A DNA stretch of 64,000 bases from assembly GCF_020536995.1 (NCBI RefSeq), contig NC_068360.1, positions 310,001 through 374,000 of the forward strand. Direction: 5' to 3'. The position numbers and the translations under genes were made by a program. Under the pieces are notes generated by a model. The model was not told where the DNA came from, did no database searches, and saw only the letters and a program-made list of their open reading frames with translations. The stretch comes from Dreissena polymorpha. Lineage: Eukaryota; Mollusca; Bivalvia; Myida; Dreissenidae. Within the stretch, counting starts at the first letter, position 1. Each line of letters starts with the position of its first letter. Shown in pieces: positions 36,971-47,046 of this stretch.

Positions 36971-37870
36971 ATCCCCCGCCAGAGGCGGGCGGATATTGTT
37001 TTGGCGTTGTCCGTCCAGCTGTCAGTTCGTCCATCCGGCCGGCCGGCACTTTTGTGTCCGGAGCCATATCTTGGAAGTGCTTTGGCAGATTTCATTGAAA
37101 CTTCGTATGAGTATATATATGCATAAGAGCATGATGCACGCCAAATGGCATTGTACATCATCTGTTAAAAACAAAGTTATGGCCCTTTGTATCTTGAAAA
37201 AATGCTTTTTACTATAGGCACTTTTGTGTCCGGAGCCATATCTTGGAAGTGCTTTGGCGGATTTCATTGAAACTTGGTATGAGTATATATATGCATAAGA
37301 GGATGATGCACGCCAAATGGCATTGTACATCATCTATTAAAAACAGAGTTATGGCCCTTTGTATCATGAAAAAATGCTTTTTTCTAAAGGCACTTTTGTG
37401 TCCGGAGCCATATCTTGGAAGTGCTTTGGCGGATTTCATTGAAACTTGGTATGAGTATATATATGCATAAGAGGATGATGCACGCCAAATGACATTGTAT
37501 ACCATCAGTTAAAAACAGAGTTATAGCCCTTTGTATCTTGAAAAAATGCTTTTAACTATAGGCACTTTTGTGTCCAGAGCAATATCTTGGAAGTGCTTTG
37601 GCGTATTTCATTGAAACTTGGTATGAGCATATGTCCCCCGCCAGAGGTAGAGGGATATTGTTTTGGCGTTGTCTGGCTGTCCGTCCAGCTGTCCGTCCGT
37701 CACTTTTGTGTCCGGAGCCATATCTTGGAAGTGCTTTGGCGTATTTCATTGAAACTTCGTATGAGTATATATATATGCATAAGAGGATGATTCACGCCAA
37801 ATGGCATTGTACACCATCTGTTAAAACCAGAGTTATGGCCCTCTGTCTTAGTTTTGAGTTATTGTCCTCC
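36971..37870 (-). repeat. tandem 171-bp-core dispersed element, with a second head inside
   Basis: This is the opposite-strand relative of 17118-17449 and 41385-41720. ATCCCCCGCCAGAGGCGG and a CCGTCC-rich tract (36971-37045) are followed by units starting CACTTTTGTGTCCGGAGCC at about 37047, 37219, 37390 and 37562. At 37633 the head (CCCCCGCCAGAGGTAGAGGG) and CCGTCC tract recur, then one more unit. Either a second copy inserted into the array or the whole unit was duplicated. Confidence 0.85.
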
Positions 37871-39570
37871 GTCCGTCCACCTGTCAGTATGTTCATCCAT
37901 CCGATTTGCACCCATCCTCAAACAAAGCATATGATGCGGGAGATATCAATTCTACGAATTTGCTTGTTATCTATATATCTATACTTACCTTACATTAGTT
38001 TGTAACGGTAAACACTGTTATAAATATATATACCTGTTTACAATTAGCTGTTTATTTTTAATATGCATGTCTTAAGAGTTGCTTATTCCTTTTATTGCTA
38101 AATCTAAATTTATATTGCTAAAAAATTACATTATGTATGTGCCTGTATGTCATTGACCACTGTTGACTACATTCTGTGTTATATGTATGTGTACTCATGG
38201 GCCTTAAGTCTAATGTTTTTTGAAAAAAAAACATATAATAATATATAATTATAACTTCATAAAAATTCATAATCTAGGTGACAATATCAGAAACCTTATT
38301 ATTTTCCGTTCCCTCAACGTCTGTGCATGTTTTTACAGCCGGATAAGTGTCACATGATCAGGTCTACCATGAAGAAAGTGGACCGTTAAAACAAGCGATA
38401 ACGGATTAAGAGCGCAAGTCTTTAACAATCGATTCCCTATGCTCTAATTGCGATAAAGCAGATGTTATGCCAATAAGTGTAATCTAACAAATAAAATGTA
38501 CTGTTCACTTAACCATTTATTGACTATTGGGACGTATGCAAACACAGATTTTGTATATGTCGCTGCTCAAACCGATATGTGTAACAAACAGCTGATGATC
38601 TCTATAAAACTCTTAAAATAGTTGCTGGTTTACTTAGAATAAATCTATATCAATAAATTGCCAAGTATTTACATATAATTTTGTCAAGTATATATTCATT
38701 ATTTTGTCTTTTGTTTTAAAGATCCATGTATGAGTAATAATACATTTGTAGACCACATTCGACAACAAAATAAAAGTTGACATGATTTTGATATATGAGA
38801 GTGAAAATGTAATGTAACAATGACTCGATCTTATCCAAAAAACAAACTAAAGCGCTTATGTTCGAGAAAGTTGTTAACATTGCCTGCTTAAGTTGTTTGG
38901 ATGGACATCCTGAGTGCATGTGAAAAACTGTTCAGACCACCTGAGTGTACTAAAGTAACCCAGAATATTGCTTAAAATTTGTGATTTATGTTATAACATC
39001 ACACTCTAAATTTCCAATAGTGTCATTGACATGGAAACTGCAAATATCAAATTTAAAGAAATGGGGGCGAAACATCTTGGGAGCGAAACGACAAGGATGC
39101 GAAAAAACTTGGTCGCGAAACATCCACATTTGTTCTTTGTCAGTAGCCTGTCAAAGGCTGCTTCCCCTCCGAAAATTCCCATTTTGGACAAAATACAGAG
39201 AAATTTCTTCCCCAACGTAAAGGCCGGGCCCTTTCCCCTCTTGGTGAAAAAAGCCCTGTTACAACCCTTGAATTTGATAAGTTTGGAAGTATTTTCATTT
39301 ATGAGTGCATCGGGTCATTCCACCGGCAATTCTAGATTTAACACTGGACCTAGCTATGCTAGGTGTGATTTATTATTAATAAAACAATACATAAGATCCA
39401 TGATTTGGAGGAAATCATCATCGCCCATCAATATTTCCCCACCCACTTCCACTCTTAACATCAGTGAAAGTCGATGACGATAAAACTAGAGATACATTAG
39501 CCACAAGGAAATCTTGGCAATATAATGATAACTAACACAACACCAATGCATAATGATAATAAGATTTGTT
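37871..39570. other. spacer, no supported gene
   Basis: AT-rich unique-looking sequence. Frames at 38716-38919 and 39031-39477 lack recognisable domains. The words GGGGGCGAAACATC, GAAACGAC and GCGAAACATCC (39060-39125) form a loose repeat. Confidence 0.4.
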
Positions 39571-39579
39571 GATTTACCT

Positions 39580-39898
39580 TTGTAGAAATCGTTTGTAAAA
39601 CCTTCTGTCCCACTTGAATCATAATTTTCCATCGATTGCTTCCATTTCCGGCCTAGAGGGAGTGATGTAACAATTCGGAATCAATCGTAACACTTCGTCC
39701 ATCTTCGGAGTCTCCGTAAAGAGTGCAATAAAAAGCCGATTGGGTCCAGAGGGATACGGAATATCTCGGCTGTATTCGTTGCAACAGAAATTGTCGAGTA
39801 GTTGCGATGGAAACAGCAGATCTATGCGAGTGATCTCCCTTGGAGATTTGCTACATTTTATAATCTTGGCCAAAAATAACGGACGGACAGTTAAAGCT
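39580..39898 (-). other. possible coding exon, unidentified
   Basis: The minus strand has an open frame from an acceptor-like AAATTTTCAG at about 39899 through to about 39619. Its composition is protein-like and not repeat-like: SPREITRIDLLFPSQLLDN, then CCNEYSRDIPYPSGPNR, then FTETPKMDEVLRLIPNC. I do not recognise a family. An overlapping ATG at about 39634, in another frame, leads to a GTAAAT donor-like site at 39580. Both strands are open here, which weakens the case. It could be a gene fragment, a real exon, or part of an unknown transposon. Confidence 0.25.
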
Positions 39899-40019
39899 GA
39901 AAATTTATGGGCTACAATATTTTCACAAACCTATGAGGTGCTCTTGTCCAAATTCAACTTTTGTACGCATGGATTATGGGTTGCAACACACAAGTCGACT
40001 TTCTCCCCACAAGTTAATT

Positions 40020-40129
40020 CTGTACCTACCATTCAGCGCGTAAGTACTCTCTCATGAGAGCCAACGGACAGACGGACGACGGACAAAGACCGGTCACAAA
40101 AGCTCACCTGAGCAATCAGGTGAGCTAAA
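40020..40129 (+). repeat. detached tail of the AACAAGAGGGCC family with perfect terminal hairpin
   Basis: GGACAGACGGACGACGG and GACCGGTCACAAA lead to AGCTCACCTGA, a GCAA loop, then the exact complement TCAGGTGAGCT (40101-40126) and AAAA. This matches the CGCTCACCTGAG of the family head at 28814. Confidence 0.75.
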
Positions 40130-41110
40130 AAAGGTTTGTTTGTTGTTGTTTTTTTTTGGGGGGGGGGATTGGGGGGATTCTGGGGTTTGGCGTGGGGGAT
40201 GGTTTGGGTGCAGTCCATTGTGGTTAGTGAGGTTAAGTGTTATTTTGTCAAAGTATGAATCAAATCTATCATAAATAAAGAAGTTATGGCAATTTAAGCA
40301 AAATTCATTAATTTGACCTTGAGAGTCAAGGTCATTCAAACATCAAAGTCAAATTCAACTTGCAAAGTACAGTACCCTCTTGATAGTAAGAAAGTATTTA
40401 AAGTTTGAAAGCAATAGCCTTGATACTTTAGAAGTAAAGTGGATCTAAACACAAAAATTAACAAAATATTGAAAGTTACTAAGACAAAAGAGGGCAATAA
40501 TTCCGTTAAAATGCCAACCAGAGTTATTACGATAGTTAGAGAGTTTTCCAAGTCTGAAAGCAAAAGCTATGATACATTAGGAGTAAAATGGACCAAAACA
40601 CAAAACTTAACCAATTAACCCCTTATGATAGTTAGTAAGTGTAGCAAGAATGAAAGCAATAGCTTTGATACTTTATGAATAAAGTGAACCTAAACACAAA
40701 ACTTGACCAAATGTTAATTTTTTTAAGTATAAACAGGGAACATAATTCTTACAAAATGCTTGATACAGTTGTCTGCTCTTGTTTATAGATTGGGATCATG
40801 TTGGTTAAGAAGTATGCAAAATATAAAAGCAATATGACAAGGTACATAGAAAATATTTGAGGTGGTACGCAAATTTTAACATTGATTTATCAATAATATG
40901 CATAGTCTAAGTAGAAAAAGGGCCATAATTCTTACAAAATGCTTAATACAGTTGTCTGCTCTTGTTTATACATTGGGGTCATGGTGGTAAAGAAGTATGC
41001 AAAATAAAAAAGCAAAATGTCAAGGGATATAGAAAATATTTGAGGTGGTACGCAAACTTTAACATTCCAACACTCAAGCTCAAGCTGGGGTGAGTAGGAT
41101 AGCTCAACTA
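40130..41110 (+). mobile_element. AACAAGAGCACC family element, 5'-truncated copy
   Basis: It opens with the poly-T/poly-G tract and GTGGGGGATGGTTTGGGTG and continues through the family core (TTTGACCTTGAGAGTCAAGG, GAAAGCAATAGC, GGGCCATAATTC). It diverges from the copies at 18439 and 46586 after about 40700. The complementary tail is not recognisable. Confidence 0.75.
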
Positions 41111-41384
41111 TATATATATTTCATATATAATAGTCGAGCTAAACATGGATACATTTACATGAGGTCAAACAGGAATAACCTACTATTCATAAAAAATTAA
41201 GAACAAGAAATATCTATGTTATAATAAAAATGCACACAAGCGACGTTATTTGGGTTTGAACATAAATGTAAACAAGCAAATTCATTGAATTGATATCTTC
41301 CGCCAATATGCTTCTGGACACAAAAGTTTTCTGGACGGATGGACAACGCCCTTTGACCTCAATGTGTGACCTTGACCTAAGCCC

Positions 41385-41720
41385 CTAGGATTATAGGTGT
41401 TGAATGTGAAGCACACCCAGATGATTGACAACAACTATGGCAAGATTAATGGCTCTGGCTCATGTGTTAAAGGAGATAAAGCTCTAAGCCTATATTAAAA
41501 AAGCATTTTTTCAAGATACAAAGGGCCATAACTCTGTTATTAAAAGATGGTGTACAATGCCATTTAGCATGCATCAGCCTCTTATCCATATATATACTCA
41601 TACCAAGTTTCAATGAAATCCGCCAAAGCACTTCCAAGATAAAGTGCCGGACGGACAGATGGAAAGATAGAAGAAGAAAGACGGATGGACAACGCCAAAA
41701 CAATATCCCTCCGCCTATGA
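41385..41720 (+). repeat. dispersed repeat ending in GGACGG tract, copy 2
   Basis: Closely matches 17118-17449 from TAGGATTATAGGTGTTGAATG through GGGCCATAACTCTGTTATT to the GACGGACAG tract and TATCCCTCCGCCTATG. It has a slightly different, partly degraded GA-rich tract. Confidence 0.85.
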
Positions 41721-41945
41721 TTATCACAGTGAATCTCAATAGAGACCACTTCAACTGCAAATTATTTACTAGGAAGTATACGTATCCAGTGTATGTTGCG
41801 CTAAAAACCACGAACACTGTTGAAGTGCAGGAAATGCCTTAATGAGATAAAAATTACAGTGATATTCAAGCATACAAAATATGAAACACTGATAATTTTT
41901 TTATACAAAAGACTGATTTAACAAGCGATGTGTTTGTGAAACACT
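41721..41945. other. short spacer
   Basis: Nothing recognised. Confidence 0.4.
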
Positions 41946-42166
41946 ATGTCCCCATATATATGACCTTTGACCTTGAAGGTTGACCTTGACCTTTCACCAT
42001 TCACAATATGCAGCTCCATGACATACACATGCATGCCAAATATCAAGTTGCTATTTTCAATATTGCAAGTGTACATTAAATGAGCAATTTTGACCCATAT
42101 ATCTGACCTTTGACCCTTAAGGATGACCTTGACTTTTCACCACTCAAAAGGTGCAGCTCCATGAGA
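41946..42166 (+). repeat. GCAGCTCCATGAG dispersed repeat, left part (continues at 44086)
   Basis: It contains TGACCTTTGACCTTGAAGG, TGCAGCTCCATGACATAC and CAAATATCAAGTTGCTA. The family sequence stops at GATA and resumes at 44086 with TACAAATGCATGCC, so the element between is an insertion. Confidence 0.85.
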
Positions 42167-42459
42167 TACAGTACAGGCAACGTGTACTTTGACAAAAACG
42201 CGTGTCTGCGGTGTTCAATTTTCCCGATGGGTGACATTTTGCGGGGGGCGGACACGCTACTGACTGCGGTGTTCGGCGAACACCCAAAATCGCCGCGATT
42301 GCACGCTATCATTAACTGGAACACCCGTGATCACCGCAATGCCGCGCGGCCATTGATACATGTAATACCTGTCTGCGATGGTCATTCAAGAGTTTTAAAT
42401 TTACATGTACAATGTACAAATGAACATAATAAACTACATGTATGTGCAAATGTATGCGT

Positions 42460-43290
42460 TCTTAAAGTGATATTATGGGCAACTAACAGTATTTGCAATA
42501 TACAATGTAGGTGTGTATCGTAACCGTTGTTTGTTTTTTGTGTTTTCGCTCGATATACACTTGTATTTGTTAATGCAGCATCAACATAATTAAACAATAT
42601 CCCGAAAAGAAAAATAATCCATTTGAATATCAACCGTACTTTCGGTTTGACAACTTACGACAGAAATGAATCGATGTACAATGCGAGTCTAAATGTAGTT
42701 TTCATGCAGATTTTTTCATACCACACAATGACACAATTTGGTTTTACGGATCATTTCAGGTTAGAGGGATGGGTGAGTCATGTAACATATCGAAAATAAT
42801 ATAAATTTTTTATAAACAACCGGTAACAAGATGAGTTGTAGATAATTTCAGATACCACATTCATTATAACTTATTGTTTTCACCCGTTTCTTTTCAGCTC
42901 AATTCAACAGTAACAAAATGCCCATCACTTTAAATTATCTACAACTCGTCTTGCTTCCAGTGGTTAATAAAAAAATATAATATTCAATATTTTTCATGAC
43001 AGTTCAGTCCTCTAAGCCGAAATGATCCGTAAAACAAATTTGTGTCTTTGTGTCGTATGAATGAATCTGCACTAAAATGAAATTTAGGTTTACATCGTAC
43101 CCCTAATCATAACGAAAGTACAATTGATATTCAAATGATTTTTTGATTTTTCCGGGATAACGTTTTAGAATGTTGATGATGCATTCATAGATATAAGTTT
43201 ATGTAAAGTGACAACACCAAAAAATAACCGACGGTTGCGATAGACACCTATAAACATTGCATATATTGTTAGATGCGCATAATATTACGT
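42460..43290. repeat. large imperfect palindrome, arms about 360-390 bp
   Basis: The left arm (about 42460-42847) and right arm (about 42932-43290) are inverted copies around an 85-bp loop. Matching pairs include GATGAGTTGTAGATAAT with ATTATCTACAACTCGTC, TTTTACGGATCATTTC with GAAATGATCCGTAAAA, and TGCAGCATCAACAT with ATGTTGATGATGCA. The outer match is GTGTGTATCGTAACCG with CGGTTGCGATAGACAC. It is the core of the element at 42169-44085. Confidence 0.85.
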
Positions 43291-43364
43291 TAAATACTTA
43301 AAATATCCTTCGACCAGCATGTACATAAAAATAGACTATATTTACTTGTATTCATTATCGCTTA

Positions 43365-43849
43365 AAGCGGGTATATACGATTTTTTATATGTGTTTAATT
43401 GTAATACATTGATAAAATATGTTACAATAACACAAAATAGGCAAGAAAAATTACACATTGAAGCCGAATTTCATAAAATGCAGCAAAGACAAATTAGCGC
43501 CCCGAGTCGATTGTGACGTACATATTTTCCTACAATAACCGAAGCATTCGTCTTTGCATTAGGATCGGAGTTAGTGTTCGTGTGTCGTATGAATAGATAT
43601 CGTTGCAGGAATTCAAATAAACCGTTAAACTAAGTTTAGATTCACATCGTACATGTATGGTTTACATGCTAGCGAATTCGGCTGCACAGCCGTTTTAAAT
43701 TTCAGAATTAAATATCTGGCTTATTTCGCATTTTTCGACACGTTCTTCTTAACTTTTATTTTAATTTATATTTAAATATATATATAATAAGTTTATTACA
43801 CATTTTATATAAATTCATAAATATTTGACAACAACGTATATACCCGCTT
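43365..43849. mobile_element. nested TA-flanked MITE, 485 bp
   Basis: The inverted ends AAGCGGGTATATAC and GTATATACCCGCTT are exact over 14 bp, with TA on both sides (43363-43364 and 43850-43851). It lies within the right half of the CAGTACAGG element. Removing it makes the two halves of that element nearly equal in length (about 680 and 670 bp either side of the loop). No coding capacity. Confidence 0.85.
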
Positions 43850-44085
43850 TAAATGAAAGGGATCAATAATTTACGTTTATATTTAATTTTTTTTTTTTTG
43901 CGAACACGATGAACACCGCGGTAGATATAATGGGTCCGCGGTGATTCGCGGTGTCCACCTTATTGAAAACGGCCCCCGCAATTATTTGATCTGAACACCC
44001 ATCGCGGGGGTCGTTTGGTAAGCGAACACCGTAAAATGAACACCGCGACGAGTGGCGTTTGTCAAAGTACACGTTGCCTGTACTG

Positions 44086-44362
44086 TACAAATGCATGCCA
44101 AATATCAAGTTGCTAGCTTCAATATTGCAAGTGTACATTAAATGAGCAATTTTGACCCATATATCTGACCTTTGACCCTGAAGGATGACCTTGACTTTTC
44201 ACCACTCAAAAAGTGCAGCTCCATGAGATACAAATGCATGCCAAATATGAAGTTGCTATCTTCAATATTGCAAAAGTTATGGCAAATGTTAAAGTTGGAG
44301 CAAACAAACACACAAACCAACCAACAGACAGGGCAAAAACAATATGTCCCCCACTTAAGGTT
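44086..44362 (+). repeat. GCAGCTCCATGAG dispersed repeat, right part
   Basis: Continuation of 41946-42166 after the insertion. A second unit (44161-44285) carries the unoccupied site GATACAAATGCATGCC. The end has CAAACAAACACACAAACC-like text, GACAGGGC and TATGTCCCCCACTTAAGG in place of the GGACGG tract of other families. Confidence 0.85.
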
Positions 44363-44830
44363 GTGCATAATCAATCAGAAAGCAAAAACTAATTGTTTTG
44401 CACATGTAAATCTTTTGACACAAACTTGCATTCTGTATAGAAAAAGGAGGATTTATAGACAGAATTACAAGATAAGTAAACTTGACTGACAAAAAGAGTA
44501 TAATATCATGCATTAGAAATACTTCGTGTTGTAAAACAAAGTGTTGTAACAAAAGTACCTACAAGCCGTCCGAATTACTGCCTGTCAGACACAATCATGT
44601 CACCATAGGTGAGGTCCTTATTTGTAAGGAAGATGTACATGTAGGTACAACATAATAAATAAATTAATCAGCCACTGAAAGCCATAACGGCCTATCGGTC
44701 GTCTGTGTACATATTCTGATAGGACATTTTGACTTTAACAGGACAAAAGTACATTGTTTGATGTCAGCTAATCCAATAATCAGACAGGTACAGCAGATGT
44801 TGTGAAATATGTTTCTGTTCCACTAAATCC
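44363..44830. other. spacer, nothing recognised
   Basis: No repeats or coding signal noticed. Confidence 0.4.
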
Positions 44831-44836
44831 AAAACA

Positions 44837-45060
44837 TTAATCCATTTATGCCTAGCGTCTAAAAAAAAGGCATAAGCAAACAGCATAGACCCAGATGAGA
44901 CGGCGTCTCATCAGGGTCTACGATGTTTGCTGAAAGGAATTTCTGTAAGAAATATTCTAAATATAGAAATAAATATACTTACGACATCCCTAATTTTGGA
45001 AATAAATTGATCCAATTTAGAATGATGGGAGAGTCCACTAAGCATAAATGGGATAAGGGT
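44837..45060. mobile_element. palindromic MITE with CATTTATGC(C/T)TAG inverted ends
   Basis: The left end CCATTTATGCCTAG is matched by the inverted CTAAGCATAAATGG at 45039-45052. The interior holds a 26-bp-arm palindrome, GCAAACAGCATAGACCCAGA mirrored to 44935, centred on GATGAGAC-G-GCGTCTCATC. No coding capacity. Confidence 0.7.
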
Positions 45061-45317
45061 TGAGTGTGAAACTGTTGCATCTGTTTTCAATTTTAACATT
45101 AGATACAGCAGTTCAGCACTAAACAATAAATATAACATGTAAATGAACTCCATATGCTAAATGCTTATCAGTGGCAAAGCAAAATTACTTGCCAGGTAAT
45201 GTACACTATTTTGTAGATTACCTGAAGATCACGAAAAATATCCCGTCATTGTCCTCATAGTGAGACTTTCATAAAATAATGTGAAGTGTTTATAAACTTT
45301 GACCACCTAAAAGCTCA
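45061..45317. other. short spacer
   Basis: Nothing recognised. Confidence 0.4.
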
Positions 45318-45324
45318 CATCAAA

Positions 45325-46087
45325 CAGGGCTTAACACTAACTTTTTTTACCTACTGACCCAAAGGACCACCAGCTTTCAGAAATTATTGGTCCTCCAAGA
45401 TTTCAAGTGATCCGACAATTTCTATGTCATTTTACCTAAATTTCAACTTAGTTTCCAGACTATCCACAATGTATTGTGCATTTATAAAAAGAAATCACCC
45501 CCGGAATGAAATTCTATATCACGAAAACTTGTAATCTTGAAAATACGCACATTAACTCTCCGGCAATATCAAAACATTATTCGGCGCCCTCCAGTATAAA
45601 TGCGCACGGTAAACAAAGTATATTCTGATGGTACTATAATATCGATAAAATGCTGATTATTGCTGCTTTTTCAAAATAATAAATACCATTTTGTTCATTT
45701 CTCGATCCGAAAGCTTTGAATTTTATGTTAATTTAAATTGTGTATCGATCACTGCAAAGTCTGGAGACATTCGCTGAACGCAAATCAATTTTTTTATCTG
45801 ACAACAGATTTTTGTCATCCAGGCATCTAGAAAAATTGGAATGTTCAATATGTTGCTATTTTTATCTTGGTCTCCAGTGGGCCCATAAAATAATGATGAA
45901 ATTATCAGTTCATTATGAACATATAAAGTTGATTTATTGATAAAAACGGCTTTCCACCAGTATTTCACAATAAGCTGGCCAGGATTTTTAACTGGTCCGA
46001 CGGATCAATCAAATTTATGGTTTCACTTGTCCTCCCTATTTTTTTACTGACCCCAGGTCAACGGACCACCGTTAGTGTCGCGCCCTG
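45325..46087 (+). mobile_element. CAGGGC...GCCCTG element with 7-bp target duplication
   Basis: The ends are CAGGGCTTAACACTAAC and, complementary, CAGGGCGCGACACTAAC, each followed by a motif TACTGACCC or its complement. CATCAAA flanks both sides (45318-45324 and 46088-46094). The termini and target length suggest a hAT-like group (8 bp is usual). No transposase frame was seen. Confidence 0.8.
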
Positions 46088-46094
46088 CATCAAA

Positions 46095-46389
46095 TTAGTT
46101 ACATCATTCTGTACTCCACTGTTTGTGCACTAAGATTGCGATTTGTGCAATTAAAATAATAACGATCTTCTTTCCTTACACTATAGGTGCAACATAATTG
46201 ACAACAACAGATTTGCCAGTATTTAAAACACAGTGTTGGTGTTTAGGAAAATAAGGAATAATAGCATATTATCATCTGACATAACAGCAACCAGACAGGT
46301 GATATGGAATTTCCATGCCCTATTATTTTGAGTTTTATCAAGGTGCCCATATCTTAAGTTGATTTGCTGTGTTCTGTTTTGTAAGGAGG
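46095..46389. other. short spacer
   Basis: Nothing recognised. Confidence 0.4.
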
Positions 46390-46391
46390 TA

Positions 46392-46905
46392 CAGTACAGG
46401 CACCGTGTACTTTAACAAACGTCACTCGCCCCGGTGTTCATTTCACTGTGTTCGCTTACTAAATGAACCCCGCTATGGGTGTCCAGATCAAATGTTCGCA
46501 GGGGCCGTTTTCAATAAGGCGAACACCGCGAATTACCGCGGACGCATGATATCTGCTGCAGTGTTCATAGTGTCCGCTAAAAAAACAAGAGCACCGCCTT
46601 GCGGGTGCAGACCGCTCATCTATTTTCTTTTCAAAGGTGAAGGGACTCTCATTTTCAATCACAAAGGAGGGAGGGGTGGAGTCAAGAGGGGTGTATAGTG
46701 TGGGGTTGTGGACATTTATTACATTATCTTCCAAAAAAGCTATAAAAAAAATTAAAAAAATCGGGGGGGGGGGGGGGGGGGGTGGTGTGGGATGGGGTGG
46801 GTATTTTTTGGGTGCGATGGTTGGACGGTATTTCAAACATAACCGTTAAAAAAAAAAATGGGGGGGGGGGTATAGTGTGAGGGTGTGGTGGTAATTTGTG
46901 AGATG

Positions 46906-46948
<43 letters not shown>

Positions 46949-47013
46949 GGGGGGGTGGGGTGGGGGGTGGGGTGGGGGTATAGTGTGAGGGTGTGGTGGT
47001 CATTTGTGAGATG

Positions 47014-47046
<33 letters not shown>

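Larger units (their letters stand above)
42169..44085 (+). mobile_element. CAGTACAGG-ended TA-flanked element, copy 1 (Tc1/mariner-like ends)
   Basis: Terminal inverted repeats CAGTACAGGCAACGTGTAC (plus TTTGACAAA) lie at both ends, flanked by TA at 42167-42168 and 44086-44087. The related repeat unit at 44210-44250 shows the unoccupied sequence GAGATACAAATG, so the TA is duplicated. CAGT ends and a TA target are typical of Tc1/mariner. Subterminal sequence is rich in GAACACCGCGG-type words. The centre (about 42460-43290) is a large imperfect palindrome. No transposase frame exists; it is non-autonomous. A smaller TA-flanked element sits in its right half. Confidence 0.9.

Noticed and set aside
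39031-39477. 148-codon plus-strand frame
   Set aside because: No domain recognised, and composition matches surrounding spacer; overlapping frames are open on the other strand.
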